Notes: generated by a model not told the origin, from the sequence alone. DNA of 64,000 bases from AEGEAN-183 sp045563675 (GCA_045563675.1 JBJLIX010000001.1:620001-684000); one strand, 5' to 3'; shown: positions 53,982 to 62,991, counted from the stretch's first letter. Program-made: numbers and translations.

Positions 53982-55654
53982 TGCAAAAAAAAGAGGAACA
54001 TTATCCAGAGCTAAATCAAAGAGCATCTGGCTGGTTAAATTTTCTTTATCAAAAATCCACTACCCCAGATGATTGGACTGAAGATGGGGATCCTCATGAA
54101 TGGTGGGATAAAAGTTCAACTCCTCCAATGTGTTCTTTTCCTCGTTTTGACCTTCAAGAATCAACATATGCGCTTGGTTTAATGGCAGATAGGACTCCTG
54201 CTTGGAGAGAAGTTTATGCAGAAATACTTGATGAGATTGCAGAAAGATCCATAACATACTGGGCTGCTGTGGATTGGTTGTCCCAATTTGGACATGATCC
54301 GGATAGGAATAATTATCCAGAAGAATGGAAAGGAACTTTAATTCCAGAAGAGTTTTGGGGCCAATACGATGCTCCAGGTTGGACAGCAAACGGAGTAGCT
54401 CCTTGGGGTTTACAACCAGACCCGATAGGGGCTGATGGCAATTTATTTTTTAAAGGATGGCTAAATTTAACACAAGCCTTGCACACTTACGTGAGCGGAA
54501 AAGATAAGTGGGCTTCTTCATTTGATTTAGCTGGAGTGAATAGAACAAGATTTCAGTGGACTCAACATCAATTGGTTGATCACCTTCATGAGACTTGGAC
54601 GAAGACCCCAATGGGACCTCATTGTGAGAATACTAAAGCTTGGCCTTTTTGTTTATCGGCAGCGGGGTTAGGATTAAAAATGTATGACAATGTGTTTGAT
54701 AAAGGAGCACATTCTGCCTACGAGTCTTGGCTTGATTATACTAAAGATAAATACTATGGCTTCGATAAAAAAGGAACTCTGCAATGGGTAACTATGTATT
54801 ACGATGCTTTAAAGAATCACCATCATAAAATTCCTCCAGCACACGCCTTAGCGATAGCTTTCTATGCTAAACCTCAAGCTCCTGAGTTTGCTGAGTTACT
54901 TTACAGAGAGGGGGTTAGATTCTTAAAATGGGATGATCCTAATGAGCCTATTTCAGGTCAGATTGGTCTAGCTGACAGAATGTTAGCTCTAGGATTATCC
55001 ATATCAAAAGAGTTTGATGACCAAATTACTTACGAGAGATTGAGGAACTTTTCTGAAGAAAACTTTGAACCACGATACTTTGGTCTGAATGATAGTCAAT
55101 TTGGTTTTTGGTTTAATCTAGGCGAGAACTGGCCTAGAGGCCAACTTTCTGCTTTGGCCATGTGCGCTGAAGTCTGTGATCCAGGTGCCTGGGAGAGGTT
55201 ATTTAATAAACCTAATTTGACAAAGTACCAATCCCCATCAATTCATAGCATTGATTTTCCTTCAGTTGGAGTAAGACAAGCCTGGCATGATGACGATAAA
55301 GGATTGTTGTTTTTTAAAATTGAAGATGGCGATAAAACAAAAACTAATCAAAAAACTAAAGTCAGCGTTTCAAATATACCTAATAGCAGTGAGGTAGAAG
55401 TTTCCTGTGACGGAAAGCCTTTTAAAGATTATTCAGTAGATTCTTCTGGAGACTTAGTTCTAAGAACAAGTGTTGCTTCTCATTCATTCCATATAAAAAC
55501 TGGGTATTTTCTATCTGAAGAGCAAAAAAAGAAGATGGAAAAGGGTATTCAATACCAAAAGAATACTTCTTCAGATAAAGTTACAAAAACTCTTGAGGTT
55601 AGTAGCAAGTTGATAATCACAAGAACAACCCCTTCTTTATGTGGATGTTGTTAA
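53981..55654 (+). CDS. Linalool dehydratase/isomerase-like protein
   Basis: A 557-residue protein resembling the linalool dehydratase/isomerase (LDI) family, an (alpha/alpha)-barrel enzyme that interconverts linalool, geraniol and myrcene in Castellaniella. The nine-residue spaced cysteine pair of LDI appears as C215 and C224 (CENTKAWPFC). An Asp/Tyr pair six residues apart, D57 and Y63 in FDLQESTY, matches the family's D39/Y45 spacing as I recall it. Unlike the known enzyme there is no signal peptide. The C-terminal 130 residues are a beta-rich extension ending in LCGCC. The substrate may be another isoprenoid alcohol. Confidence 0.75.
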   Translation: MQKKEEHYPELNQRASGWLNFLYQKSTTPDDWTEDGDPHEWWDKSSTPPMCSFPRFDLQESTYALGLMADRTPAWREVYAEILDEIAERSITYWAAVDWLSQFGHDPDRNNYPEEWKGTLIPEEFWGQYDAPGWTANGVAPWGLQPDPIGADGNLFFKGWLNLTQALHTYVSGKDKWASSFDLAGVNRTRFQWTQHQLVDHLHETWTKTPMGPHCENTKAWPFCLSAAGLGLKMYDNVFDKGAHSAYESWLDYTKDKYYGFDKKGTLQWVTMYYDALKNHHHKIPPAHALAIAFYAKPQAPEFAELLYREGVRFLKWDDPNEPISGQIGLADRMLALGLSISKEFDDQITYERLRNFSEENFEPRYFGLNDSQFGFWFNLGENWPRGQLSALAMCAEVCDPGAWERLFNKPNLTKYQSPSIHSIDFPSVGVRQAWHDDDKGLLFFKIEDGDKTKTNQKTKVSVSNIPNSSEVEVSCDGKPFKDYSVDSSGDLVLRTSVASHSFHIKTGYFLSEEQKKKMEKGIQYQKNTSSDKVTKTLEVSSKLIITRTTPSLCGCC

Positions 55655-55686
55655 AGGGTATACCTCTAGATTAACTGATTAAAGCT

Positions 55687-56748
55687 TTAAGCTTTATCGC
55701 CATACTCTTTCATGTGTTCTGCAATCCTAGGAGTTTCACCATACATGAAGTGATTTGAAATATTTTCTCTATATTTACTTGCTGGAACAGTTAACCCTGC
55801 AGCCTCAGCAACTTCTCTAATATGCATTGGAGTTGCTCCGCAACAAACACCTAAATAATTAATACCTAACTCACAGGCTTCCTTACCAAACTCTCTAATT
55901 TCATACCTATTAACATACATTGGATCAAGAGCTGTTGGAAAAGTTCTTCCATGGGGAGAAGGACATGTGCACCCATGTTCATCCGGCAAGTTAAAAAATG
56001 TTGGGTTTGCATCTGTTGTTCTAAATGGAAGAGGTAATGCAGCCATGTGACATTTTAGAACTTTCCTAGCCTCTCTTAGGTATGGCATCATAGTTTCAGG
56101 TCCCCTGAAGCAGTTCATACCAACTACATCTGCTCCTCTTTGCTCAAGTTCTTGCATTGTTTCTACAACTCCAACCCCATCCCGCATTATATTCTCAGCC
56201 ATTGGAGCAATTGTAAGTACGCATGGAAGTCCAGTTTTTTTCATAATCTCAAGGGCTGTATAGGCTTCTTCAGCATAGTAAAAAGTTTCACCAATAAGCA
56301 TATCGGCTCCTTCATCAACGGCCCATTCAATCATTTCACTAAACATTCTATGAACTTCATTTTGAGATTTATTGTTACCCTTTTCCCATATATTTGAATT
56401 AGAAACGTTGCCTGCCATTAGATTTGGTTCTCCACCGTCAATAGGGTTATCGGCAACCTTTTTCGCAATTTTTAATGCTGAACGATTAAGAGGTTCTAAT
56501 AATTCTTCTTTACCAATTACCCTCATTTTCTCTCTATGACCATTGTATGTAAAAGCCTCAACAATATCAGAACCAGCATGTTGAAAATCTTTATGTAGAT
56601 TTTCTAAAGCTTCTGGATGTTCTAATGAAACCATAGGAACAAACTCACCAGAAGCAAGGTAACCCCTTTTTTCTACTTCAAATAAAAAACCTTCTGCACA
56701 AATGACTGGACCAGCATCCAGCCTTTCAATTAAACCTCTTTTTTTCAC
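55687..56748 (-). CDS. Homocysteine S-methyltransferase family protein (BHMT-like)
   Basis: A 353-residue barrel protein of the Pfam homocysteine methyltransferase family. Zinc ligands are C213 (GMNCFRG) and C302, C303 (GVCCGATP), as in betaine-homocysteine methyltransferase, and the GSDIVEAFTYNG strand 1 region is present. The methyl donor could be betaine or dimethylsulfoniopropionate, which are abundant in the sea; that is inference. The start is a GTG at 56748 with AGAGGT six bases upstream. Confidence 0.88.
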   Translation of the reverse strand: MKKRGLIERLDAGPVICAEGFLFEVEKRGYLASGEFVPMVSLEHPEALENLHKDFQHAGSDIVEAFTYNGHREKMRVIGKEELLEPLNRSALKIAKKVADNPIDGGEPNLMAGNVSNSNIWEKGNNKSQNEVHRMFSEMIEWAVDEGADMLIGETFYYAEEAYTALEIMKKTGLPCVLTIAPMAENIMRDGVGVVETMQELEQRGADVVGMNCFRGPETMMPYLREARKVLKCHMAALPLPFRTTDANPTFFNLPDEHGCTCPSPHGRTFPTALDPMYVNRYEIREFGKEACELGINYLGVCCGATPMHIREVAEAAGLTVPASKYRENISNHFMYGETPRIAEHMKEYGDKA

Positions 56749-56840
56749 AATATACCTCTAGTTCAAAAACTTTCTAATATTTACTATAGCAAACTAATTG
56801 ATTACTGTTAATTTCAACAGCTATTTGTGCAATTTATTAA

Positions 56841-56880
56841 GGGTCTTTATGCTCTACTAGCTGAGCTAAGGAGACATAGA
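56841..56880 (-). pseudogene. Possible tRNA 5'-half remnant
   Basis: The minus strand reads CTTAGCTCAGCTAGTAGAGCA (56870-56850), a near-consensus tRNA D arm with GCTC/GAGC stem and the conserved TA before it. Neither a paired anticodon stem after it nor a TTCGA T arm within the following 60 bases could be found, so no functional tRNA is encoded. It may be a relic left by integration or rearrangement near this gene junction. It lies in the 269-base gap between the BHMT-like and RimK-fusion genes. Confidence 0.4.
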
Positions 56881-57017
56881 GTGCTTATATGACTTTACCT
56901 GATTACACTCTTAAATATTTTTGCCCAGTTGATATGTGATTGATCTCAATTGATTGATTAAATGAACTCTAAGCTTTTCTTATTTGTAATATTCTTTAGA
57001 ATCCACTCCCTTCGAGC

Positions 57018-58385
57018 ATGACTAAAGATTTTGTAATAGGTTGGGAAGAGTGGATTAATCTACCTTCTCTCAATATTCCTGGGATTAGAGCAAAAGTTGA
57101 TACTGGAGCAAAAACTTCTGTACTACATGCAAAGCATATTGAAATATTCAAGGTAAACAAAAGAAAGCATGTAAGGTTTGAGGTAACGCCTTTACCAGAA
57201 AAACCTAGCATTAAAATTTCTTGTTCAGCGCCTGTAATTGATCAAAGAAAGGTAATTAGTTCAAACGGAGAATCTGAGAACAGATATATTATTAGTACAA
57301 CTTTAATACTGGGTGCTAAAGAATGGGAAGCAGACATATCTTTAACTGACCGGGAGTCCATGCAATTTAGAATGCTTTTAGGAAGATCGGCTCTAGATCC
57401 TGAAATGATTGTACATCCTACGGAGAGCCTTTTGTTAGGTGATTTAGACAAAAGGATCTACAGAAAGAAGAAAAGAAAAGCTCTTTCTAGTAAAAGAGCC
57501 TTAAGAATTGCTCTATTAACTAGAGAACCAAACAATTATTCTTCAAAAAGGATCAAGTTGGCAGGAGAGGCGCGCGGGCATGAAGTTGAAGCAATAAACA
57601 CTACCCGATGCTATCTAGACGTAGATATGGATAACCCTGAGATATACTACGAAGGCAATCCTTTACCAAAATACGATATTGTTATTCCTCGCTTAGGAGC
57701 TTCTATTACTTCTTACGGTCTGGCAGTTACCAGACAGTTTCTCTTAACAGGCGCAATTTCGTTGAATCAACCTCAAGCAATTGCTAATTCTAGAGATAAA
57801 TTAATGGCACATCAGCTTCTAGCTTCAGCTGGAATTGATATACCGGTAACAGGATTTGCATCTTCTTCAAAAGACACTAAAGGGATTATTGATACTGTAG
57901 GTAGTACCCCTTTAATTATAAAACTAGCTGAATCCTCACAAGGTAGAGGGGTAATTCTAGCTGAGACAAGAAAAGCTGCAGAAACTGTAATAAGTGCTTT
58001 TAGAGGACTGAAGGCTCATTTCTTAGTCCAAGAATTTATTGAAGAATCTAAAGGAGAAGATATTAGATGTCTTGTAGTTGGAGGTAAGGTAATAGGTTCG
58101 ATTAAGAGATTAAATAAAAGCGACGATTTTAGATCAAATATACATCAAGGAGGGACAGCAGAAAAAGTTGTTCTTACAAGAAAAGAAAGAGCTATAGCAG
58201 TTAAAGCAGCTAAAGCTTTAGGCTTGTCTGTGGCTGGTGTAGACATACTTAGGAGTAAAAGAGGCCCCTTAGTTTTAGAGGTCAATAGTTCACCTGGAAT
58301 ACAAAGCATTGATCAAGTACTTGGAGTTAATATAGCAGAGCAGATGATTATTTTCTGCGAATCTCAGATGGGAATTAAAAACTAA
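57018..58385 (+). CDS. Fusion of retropepsin-like protease domain and RimK ATP-grasp ligase
   Basis: A 455-residue two-domain protein. Residues 1-140 are of the RimK-associated ATP-dependent zinc/aspartyl protease type (PF05618), with KVDTGAKTSVLH (D28, T29, G30) and MLLGRSALDP. From about 165 there is a RimK ligase: LRIALLTREPNNYSS, YDIVIPRLGASIT, an ATP-grasp with LVQEFIEESKGEDIRCLVVG and EVNSSPG. RimK adds glutamates to ribosomal protein S6. The fused protease could remove or control that tail. Separate genes are the common state. Confidence 0.85.
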   Translation: MTKDFVIGWEEWINLPSLNIPGIRAKVDTGAKTSVLHAKHIEIFKVNKRKHVRFEVTPLPEKPSIKISCSAPVIDQRKVISSNGESENRYIISTTLILGAKEWEADISLTDRESMQFRMLLGRSALDPEMIVHPTESLLLGDLDKRIYRKKKRKALSSKRALRIALLTREPNNYSSKRIKLAGEARGHEVEAINTTRCYLDVDMDNPEIYYEGNPLPKYDIVIPRLGASITSYGLAVTRQFLLTGAISLNQPQAIANSRDKLMAHQLLASAGIDIPVTGFASSSKDTKGIIDTVGSTPLIIKLAESSQGRGVILAETRKAAETVISAFRGLKAHFLVQEFIEESKGEDIRCLVVGGKVIGSIKRLNKSDDFRSNIHQGGTAEKVVLTRKERAIAVKAAKALGLSVAGVDILRSKRGPLVLEVNSSPGIQSIDQVLGVNIAEQMIIFCESQMGIKN

Positions 58386-58391
58386 ATTTCT

Positions 58392-58850
58392 TTAACTTTC
58401 TATGGGATCTAAGCGAAGTATTTGCCTCTTTGGAGGAAATCCCATCATGATTCTTACTGGTAGACGTAAAGGGAACCCTCGATCCACCATGTCAAATTCT
58501 TCTCCCTCAACAGCTACAGCTACATAATCTGTAACTTCACCATTAACTGTACCTTTTACATTGGGATTTTTAACTGCTTCTTTGTACCAACTTCTAGGCC
58601 AGTGATGAGCAGAAACATAGATCTTCCCATCGGCACTATTAAATCTAGCAAGCATTCGATCAGATGATTGTCCTTTATCATCAGTTGTAGTAATGATAAT
58701 CATAGGTATGCCACAACCTTGACCAAATTCAGAACATCCTCCTTCGTCTTCAAATGAAGGTTGGTTATAGCCAAGGATTACTGTTTCGAATAAGAAAACA
58801 AGGACAATATAAACCAACCCTAAATATCCTAACCATTTAAAAGCTTTCAT
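58392..58850 (-). CDS. Membrane-anchored DUF385/nitroreductase-fold protein
   Basis: A 152-residue protein with an N-terminal hydrophobic anchor (about 6-26) and a beta-barrel domain reminiscent of the deazaflavin-dependent nitroreductase (DUF385) family: RMLARFNSADGKIYVSAHHWPRSWYKEAVKNPNVKGTVNG. I choose the ATG at 58850 because AAAGGA lies five bases before it; an upstream TTG at 58865 is possible. F420 use is not shown in this organism, so flavin or no cofactor is equally possible. Confidence 0.55.
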   Translation of the reverse strand: MKAFKWLGYLGLVYIVLVFLFETVILGYNQPSFEDEGGCSEFGQGCGIPMIIITTTDDKGQSSDRMLARFNSADGKIYVSAHHWPRSWYKEAVKNPNVKGTVNGEVTDYVAVAVEGEEFDMVDRGFPLRLPVRIMMGFPPKRQILRLDPIES

Positions 58851-58912
58851 AAGTCCTTTCCTCAATCTATAAAATTAAATATATTATATGAGAAATTTAA
58901 GTTAGAGGTTTA

Positions 58913-60133
58913 ATGAATTTAGAGCAAACAGATAGAGTGAAAGAGTTAGTCGTTCAGATTTCAAAATTTATGGACGATCATATTTGGCCGGCAGAAAAAG
59001 TCTATACTTCTCAAATGGATACCTTTAGAGAAGAAGGAAATCCTTGGAGAGTACCTGCCATAATTGAAGAACTAAAAAATAAAGCTAAGACTCAAGGACT
59101 TTGGAATTTTTTCTTGCCTGAAAGTAAAAATGGATTTGGTTTAACGAATCTAGAGTACGCGCCATTAGCTGAAATAATGGGCCAAGTAAGTTTTGCTTCT
59201 GAAGTGTTTAATTGCTCTGCACCTGACAGCGGCAATATGGAAGTTTTAGATAAATACGGTTCTAAAGAACAACAAGACAAATGGCTTAAGCCTCTTTTAG
59301 AAGGGGAGATAAGATCAGCATTTGCAATGACTGAACCAGGTGTAGCTTCATCTGATGCTACAAATATATGCAGTACTATTGTGGTTGATGGAGATAGTTA
59401 TGTGATCAACGGAGAGAAGTGGTGGACCTCAGGTTTCGGTAATCCGGATTGTAAGGTGATGATATTCATGGGGGTTACTAACCCTGATAATCCAAAGCAC
59501 CAAAGGCAATCTCAAATATTAATACCCACTGATGCTGAAGGGATAAAGCTAAAAAGAATGTTAACGGTATATGGGGTAGATCATGCTCCGGGAGGTCATG
59601 CTCACTTAACCTTTGAGGATGTAAGGGTACCAAAAGAAAACTTGATCTTAGGAGAGGGTAGAGGTTTTGAAATAGCTCAAGGAAGACTAGGTCCAGGAAG
59701 AATTCATCACTGTATGCGCATGATAGGTCAAGCTGAAAGGGCCCTAGAACTACTATGTAATAGATCTATTTCTCGAATAGCTTTCGGTAAACCTTTAGCT
59801 GAATTAGGAGGTAACTATGATGTTATAGCTGATTGCCGAACTGAAATTGAAATGTGTAGACTCCTTACTCTAAAAGCAGCTTATATGATGGATACTGTGG
59901 GCAATAAAATTGCTAAAAGTGAGATAGCGCAAATAAAAGTTGCTATTCCTAATATGGTTGTTCGAGTAATTGATAAAGCTATACAGATACATGGAGGAGC
60001 TGGGGTATCTCAAGATACGCCTTTAGCCCGTCTGTTTACTTCAACCCGTTTTTTGCGTATCGGCGATGGTCCAGATGAGGTCCATAGAAGGGCCATAGCA
60101 AGGGCTGAATTAAGTAAATATAACTCTGAATAG
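58913..60133 (+). CDS. Acyl-CoA dehydrogenase, ACAD11-like
   Basis: A 406-residue FAD enzyme for the first oxidation of acyl-CoA. It has AFAMTEPGVASSDATN, the signature EKWWTSGFGNPDCKVMIFMG, the FAD-binding LGPGRIHHCMR and the C-terminal RFLRIGDGPDEVHRRAIAR. GEKWWTSG with NPDNPKHQRQ matches ACAD11-type enzymes, which in animals carry a kinase domain and act on 4-hydroxyacyl-CoA. A separate kinase of that kind lies at 16.5-17.6 kb. Confidence 0.92.
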   Translation: MNLEQTDRVKELVVQISKFMDDHIWPAEKVYTSQMDTFREEGNPWRVPAIIEELKNKAKTQGLWNFFLPESKNGFGLTNLEYAPLAEIMGQVSFASEVFNCSAPDSGNMEVLDKYGSKEQQDKWLKPLLEGEIRSAFAMTEPGVASSDATNICSTIVVDGDSYVINGEKWWTSGFGNPDCKVMIFMGVTNPDNPKHQRQSQILIPTDAEGIKLKRMLTVYGVDHAPGGHAHLTFEDVRVPKENLILGEGRGFEIAQGRLGPGRIHHCMRMIGQAERALELLCNRSISRIAFGKPLAELGGNYDVIADCRTEIEMCRLLTLKAAYMMDTVGNKIAKSEIAQIKVAIPNMVVRVIDKAIQIHGGAGVSQDTPLARLFTSTRFLRIGDGPDEVHRRAIARAELSKYNSE

Positions 60134-60158
60134 ATTTGTATAAGTTAGTTAGATCACT

Positions 60159-62285
60159 TTATACAAGGTCAGCATTCATAACTTTATTCCAAGCTGAATT
60201 AAAGTCATTAACAAACTTTTCTTTACTATCATCGCTGGCATAAACTTCAGCTAAAGATCTAAGTTGAGAGTTAGAACCAAAAACTAAATCTACTCTAGTG
60301 GCAGTTCTAACTTTATTCCCTGAAGAGCGATCCTTTGCTTCGTAAGTATTATCTCCAGAAGGTGTCCATGCAACACTCATATCAAGTAAGTTTACAAAAA
60401 AGTCACTAGTTAGTTTGCCTGGAGTTTCTGAGAACACCCCGTGATTATCAGAACTAATTCCTAGAGCCCTCATTCCGCCAACAAGTACTGTCATCTCAGG
60501 AGCTGTAAGTCCAAGCAATTGTGCTTTATCTAACATCATCTCTTCAGAGCTAACAGAAAGTCCTTTCTTATGGAAATTTCGGAATCCATCTGAAAGAGGT
60601 TCAAGCACTGCAAATGACTCAATATCTGTTTGGTCTTCAGAGGCGTCTCCTCGGCCTGGTGTAAACGGAACACTTGTTCCTGAAGCTTTTTCTAGGCCCA
60701 CATTACCTCCTAGTACGATAACATCTGCAATGGAAGCGCCTGTATCAGAAGCAATACTCTCCAGTACACCAATGACGCGCGCAAGTTGTTCAGGTTTATT
60801 TGCTTCCCAATCTTTTTGTGGAGCTAGTCGAATACGGGCACCATTTGCACCGCCACGCATATCAGATCCTCGAAAAGTAGAAGCACTTGCCCAAGCAGTT
60901 TCAACTAACTCTTGAACAGAGAGATCTGTTGCTGAAATTGCTACCTTAACTGCTTCTATATCGTAATCAGTATTTCCTTTAGGTACAGGGTCTTGCCAAA
61001 TTAATTCTTCTTTAGGAACTTCAGGTCCTAAGTATCGAGAAACTGGACCCATATCACGATGTAAGAGCTTAAACCAAGCTCTAGCAAATGCATCAGCAAA
61101 TTCTTCAGGGTTTTCATGAAAACGTTTAGAGATTTTTTTATAGGCCGGATCTTCTCTCATTGCCATATCGGCTGTGGTCATCATGGTTGGTACTCGAACA
61201 GAAGAATCCTCAGCATCTGGTGCCATATCTTCTTCTTTTTGATCTATGGCATGCCAAACAATCTTACCAGCTGGTGTTTCAACCTTTTCCCACTCATAAC
61301 CAAACAGGAGATCAAAATAACCGTTATCCCATTTCGTGGGATTAGCTGTCCAGGCCCCTTCAAAACCACTGGTAATAGTATCACTGCCCATTCCTGAGGC
61401 ATGATTGCTTTCCCAACCAAAACCCATATTTTCAAGTGGCGCTCCTTCTGGTTCAGCTTGTACATGTTCCTCAGCTCCTGCTCCATGTCCTTTACCGAAT
61501 GTATGGCCTCCAGCTACAAGTGCTACCGTTTCTTCATCATTCATAGCCATTCGGCCAAAAGTCTCTCTAATATCTTTACCGCTTGCTACAGGATCAGGCT
61601 CGCCATCAGGACCTTGAGGGTTAACATAAATTAAACCCATTTGGACTGCTCCTAAAGGGCTAGCTAAGTCTCTTACCCCTGAATACCTTTCATTGGCTAA
61701 CCATTCTGTTTCAATTCCCCAATCAATATCTTCTTCTGGAGCCCAAATATCAGGGCGACCCCCTCCAAAACCGAAAGTTGTTCCTCCCATGGATTCAATC
61801 GCAACATTTCCAGCAAGAATTAAAAGGTCTGCCCAACTAATTTTATTGCCATATTTTTGTTTAATGGGCCAAAGTAAGCGACGTGCTTTATCTAAGTTCC
61901 CATTATCAGGCCAACTATTTAGAGGTGCAAATCGCTGAGCACCAGTTCCACCTCCTCCACGACCATCACCTATTCTATATGTCCCAGCAGCATGCCAAGT
62001 CATCCTAATAAAGAAAGGACCATAGTGACCATAATCAGCAGGCCACCAGTCTTGAGAATCGGTCATAAGATCATTTAAATCTTTTTTTAGAGATTCATAA
62101 TCAAGCTTTTTAAACTCATCTGCATAATTAAACCCTTCTTCCATGGGATCAGATTTTTTATCATGCTGATGGAGTATGTTTAAGTTTAATTGATTTGGCC
62201 ACCAATCTTGATTGGATGTACCTGAAGAACTATTGCTTGTTAAGGAGCCATGCATTACTGGACATTTATTTTCATTTTCGCTCAT
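60159..62285 (-). CDS. katG: Catalase-peroxidase KatG
   Basis: KatG removes hydrogen peroxide. With the ATG at 62285 (GAAGG six bases upstream; a TTG at 62291 is less likely) the protein has 708 residues, the full two-domain length. The distal site is RMTWHAAGTYR (R94, W97, H98). The Trp-Tyr-Met crosslink partners are W97, the Tyr in GLIYVNPQGP and the Met in FGRMAMNDEE; the proximal His is in VAGGHTFGKGHG. No signal peptide is seen, so it is cytoplasmic. Confidence 0.97.
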   Translation of the reverse strand: MSENENKCPVMHGSLTSNSSSGTSNQDWWPNQLNLNILHQHDKKSDPMEEGFNYADEFKKLDYESLKKDLNDLMTDSQDWWPADYGHYGPFFIRMTWHAAGTYRIGDGRGGGGTGAQRFAPLNSWPDNGNLDKARRLLWPIKQKYGNKISWADLLILAGNVAIESMGGTTFGFGGGRPDIWAPEEDIDWGIETEWLANERYSGVRDLASPLGAVQMGLIYVNPQGPDGEPDPVASGKDIRETFGRMAMNDEETVALVAGGHTFGKGHGAGAEEHVQAEPEGAPLENMGFGWESNHASGMGSDTITSGFEGAWTANPTKWDNGYFDLLFGYEWEKVETPAGKIVWHAIDQKEEDMAPDAEDSSVRVPTMMTTADMAMREDPAYKKISKRFHENPEEFADAFARAWFKLLHRDMGPVSRYLGPEVPKEELIWQDPVPKGNTDYDIEAVKVAISATDLSVQELVETAWASASTFRGSDMRGGANGARIRLAPQKDWEANKPEQLARVIGVLESIASDTGASIADVIVLGGNVGLEKASGTSVPFTPGRGDASEDQTDIESFAVLEPLSDGFRNFHKKGLSVSSEEMMLDKAQLLGLTAPEMTVLVGGMRALGISSDNHGVFSETPGKLTSDFFVNLLDMSVAWTPSGDNTYEAKDRSSGNKVRTATRVDLVFGSNSQLRSLAEVYASDDSKEKFVNDFNSAWNKVMNADLV

Positions 62286-62401
62286 TATCAACCTTCCCTA
62301 TTAATAATTATTAAGTTAATGTTAAATCTATTCTAAGTTCTTTTTTATCTTCTTTCCAGATTAGTTTTGCTACTTTAATTCAAAAGTATATTTATTAAAA
62401 T

Positions 62402-62803
62402 TTAAGCTAAAGATTCAAAAATTGATCTAGGGATTTCTGGAGTACGGACGTTATAGTTTGGGTGTTCTATCCCTGCAAATAAATTTGCACCAGACTGCAA
62501 GTCCTTAAACATAAGGCTAGTTAAATTAAAGAGCAGAAAAAAGTCTAAAGACCGTTTGCCTTTATTCTTTTCTTCTTGAACAATTGCATACACACGATCA
62601 TTTTCACCCACTTGAACCCAAACTTTTTCTTCTATACCTTTAAAGTTATCTAAATTTTCTTTTTTAGATTTATTTAAACAGTCAATCACTATTTTGGCTT
62701 CTAAAGGGCTCGTATCTTTAGATGAAGGGCTTGAGCCTATATTGTTTAAAAACAATGAGACCTTACTTCCAATACTGACTGCGTTTTTATTTGATTCAAT
62801 CAT
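62402..62803 (-). CDS. Hypothetical protein
   Basis: A 133-residue protein of no recognised family. It has a Ser-rich segment near 24-30, a central strand KVWVQVGENDRVYAIVQEE, and a helical SLDFFLLFNLTSLMFKDLQ. No signal, metal or nucleotide motifs are visible. It is 116 bases upstream of katG in the same direction. A Fur-like palindrome lies 174 bases before its start. Confidence 0.55.
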   Translation of the reverse strand: MIESNKNAVSIGSKVSLFLNNIGSSPSSKDTSPLEAKIVIDCLNKSKKENLDNFKGIEEKVWVQVGENDRVYAIVQEEKNKGKRSLDFFLLFNLTSLMFKDLQSGANLFAGIEHPNYNVRTPEIPRSIFESLA

Positions 62804-62976
62804 CCTGTTTCCTTAAGAAAGAGTTTAAAGTTAAAAAAGGGAAAAAAGAAAAAAAAGAAATCTTACAGATTTTTTGCTGACAATACTATGTAACAAACCA
62901 TTGAAATAATAGATGTCTCGTAACTTATTCTATAAAAAAGATAAAAAAAACCTGTTGAAACTAAGTATGTGTATGA

Positions 62977-62991
62977 GATTGATTATCAATC
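62977..62991. promoter_or_regulatory. Perfect 7-1-7 palindrome resembling a Fur box
   Basis: GATTGATTATCAATC is a perfect 15-base inverted repeat with a single central T. Aligned by its centre to the classical 19-base Fur consensus, I count 13 matches, including all of TGATTATCA. The site is about 52 bases before the coaD ATG and 174 bases before the hypothetical minus-strand gene. No gene here is an iron gene apart from heme-containing KatG. Confidence 0.35.

Noticed and set aside
60137..60165. Inverted repeat TGTATAA / TTATACA between acyl-CoA dehydrogenase and katG
   Set aside because: The loop is 15 bases and the stem is AU-rich without a U tract, so terminator function is not supported.
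61116..61938. Several open frames of 60-93 codons on the plus strand inside katG
   Set aside because: They are antisense shadows of the well-conserved katG coding sequence and show no family motifs.
62858..62872. AAATCT-TAC-AGATTT hairpin next to T- and A-rich tracts
   Set aside because: The stem is all AU but two pairs, the loop is three bases, and no gene ends upstream of it on either strand. Not called as a terminator.
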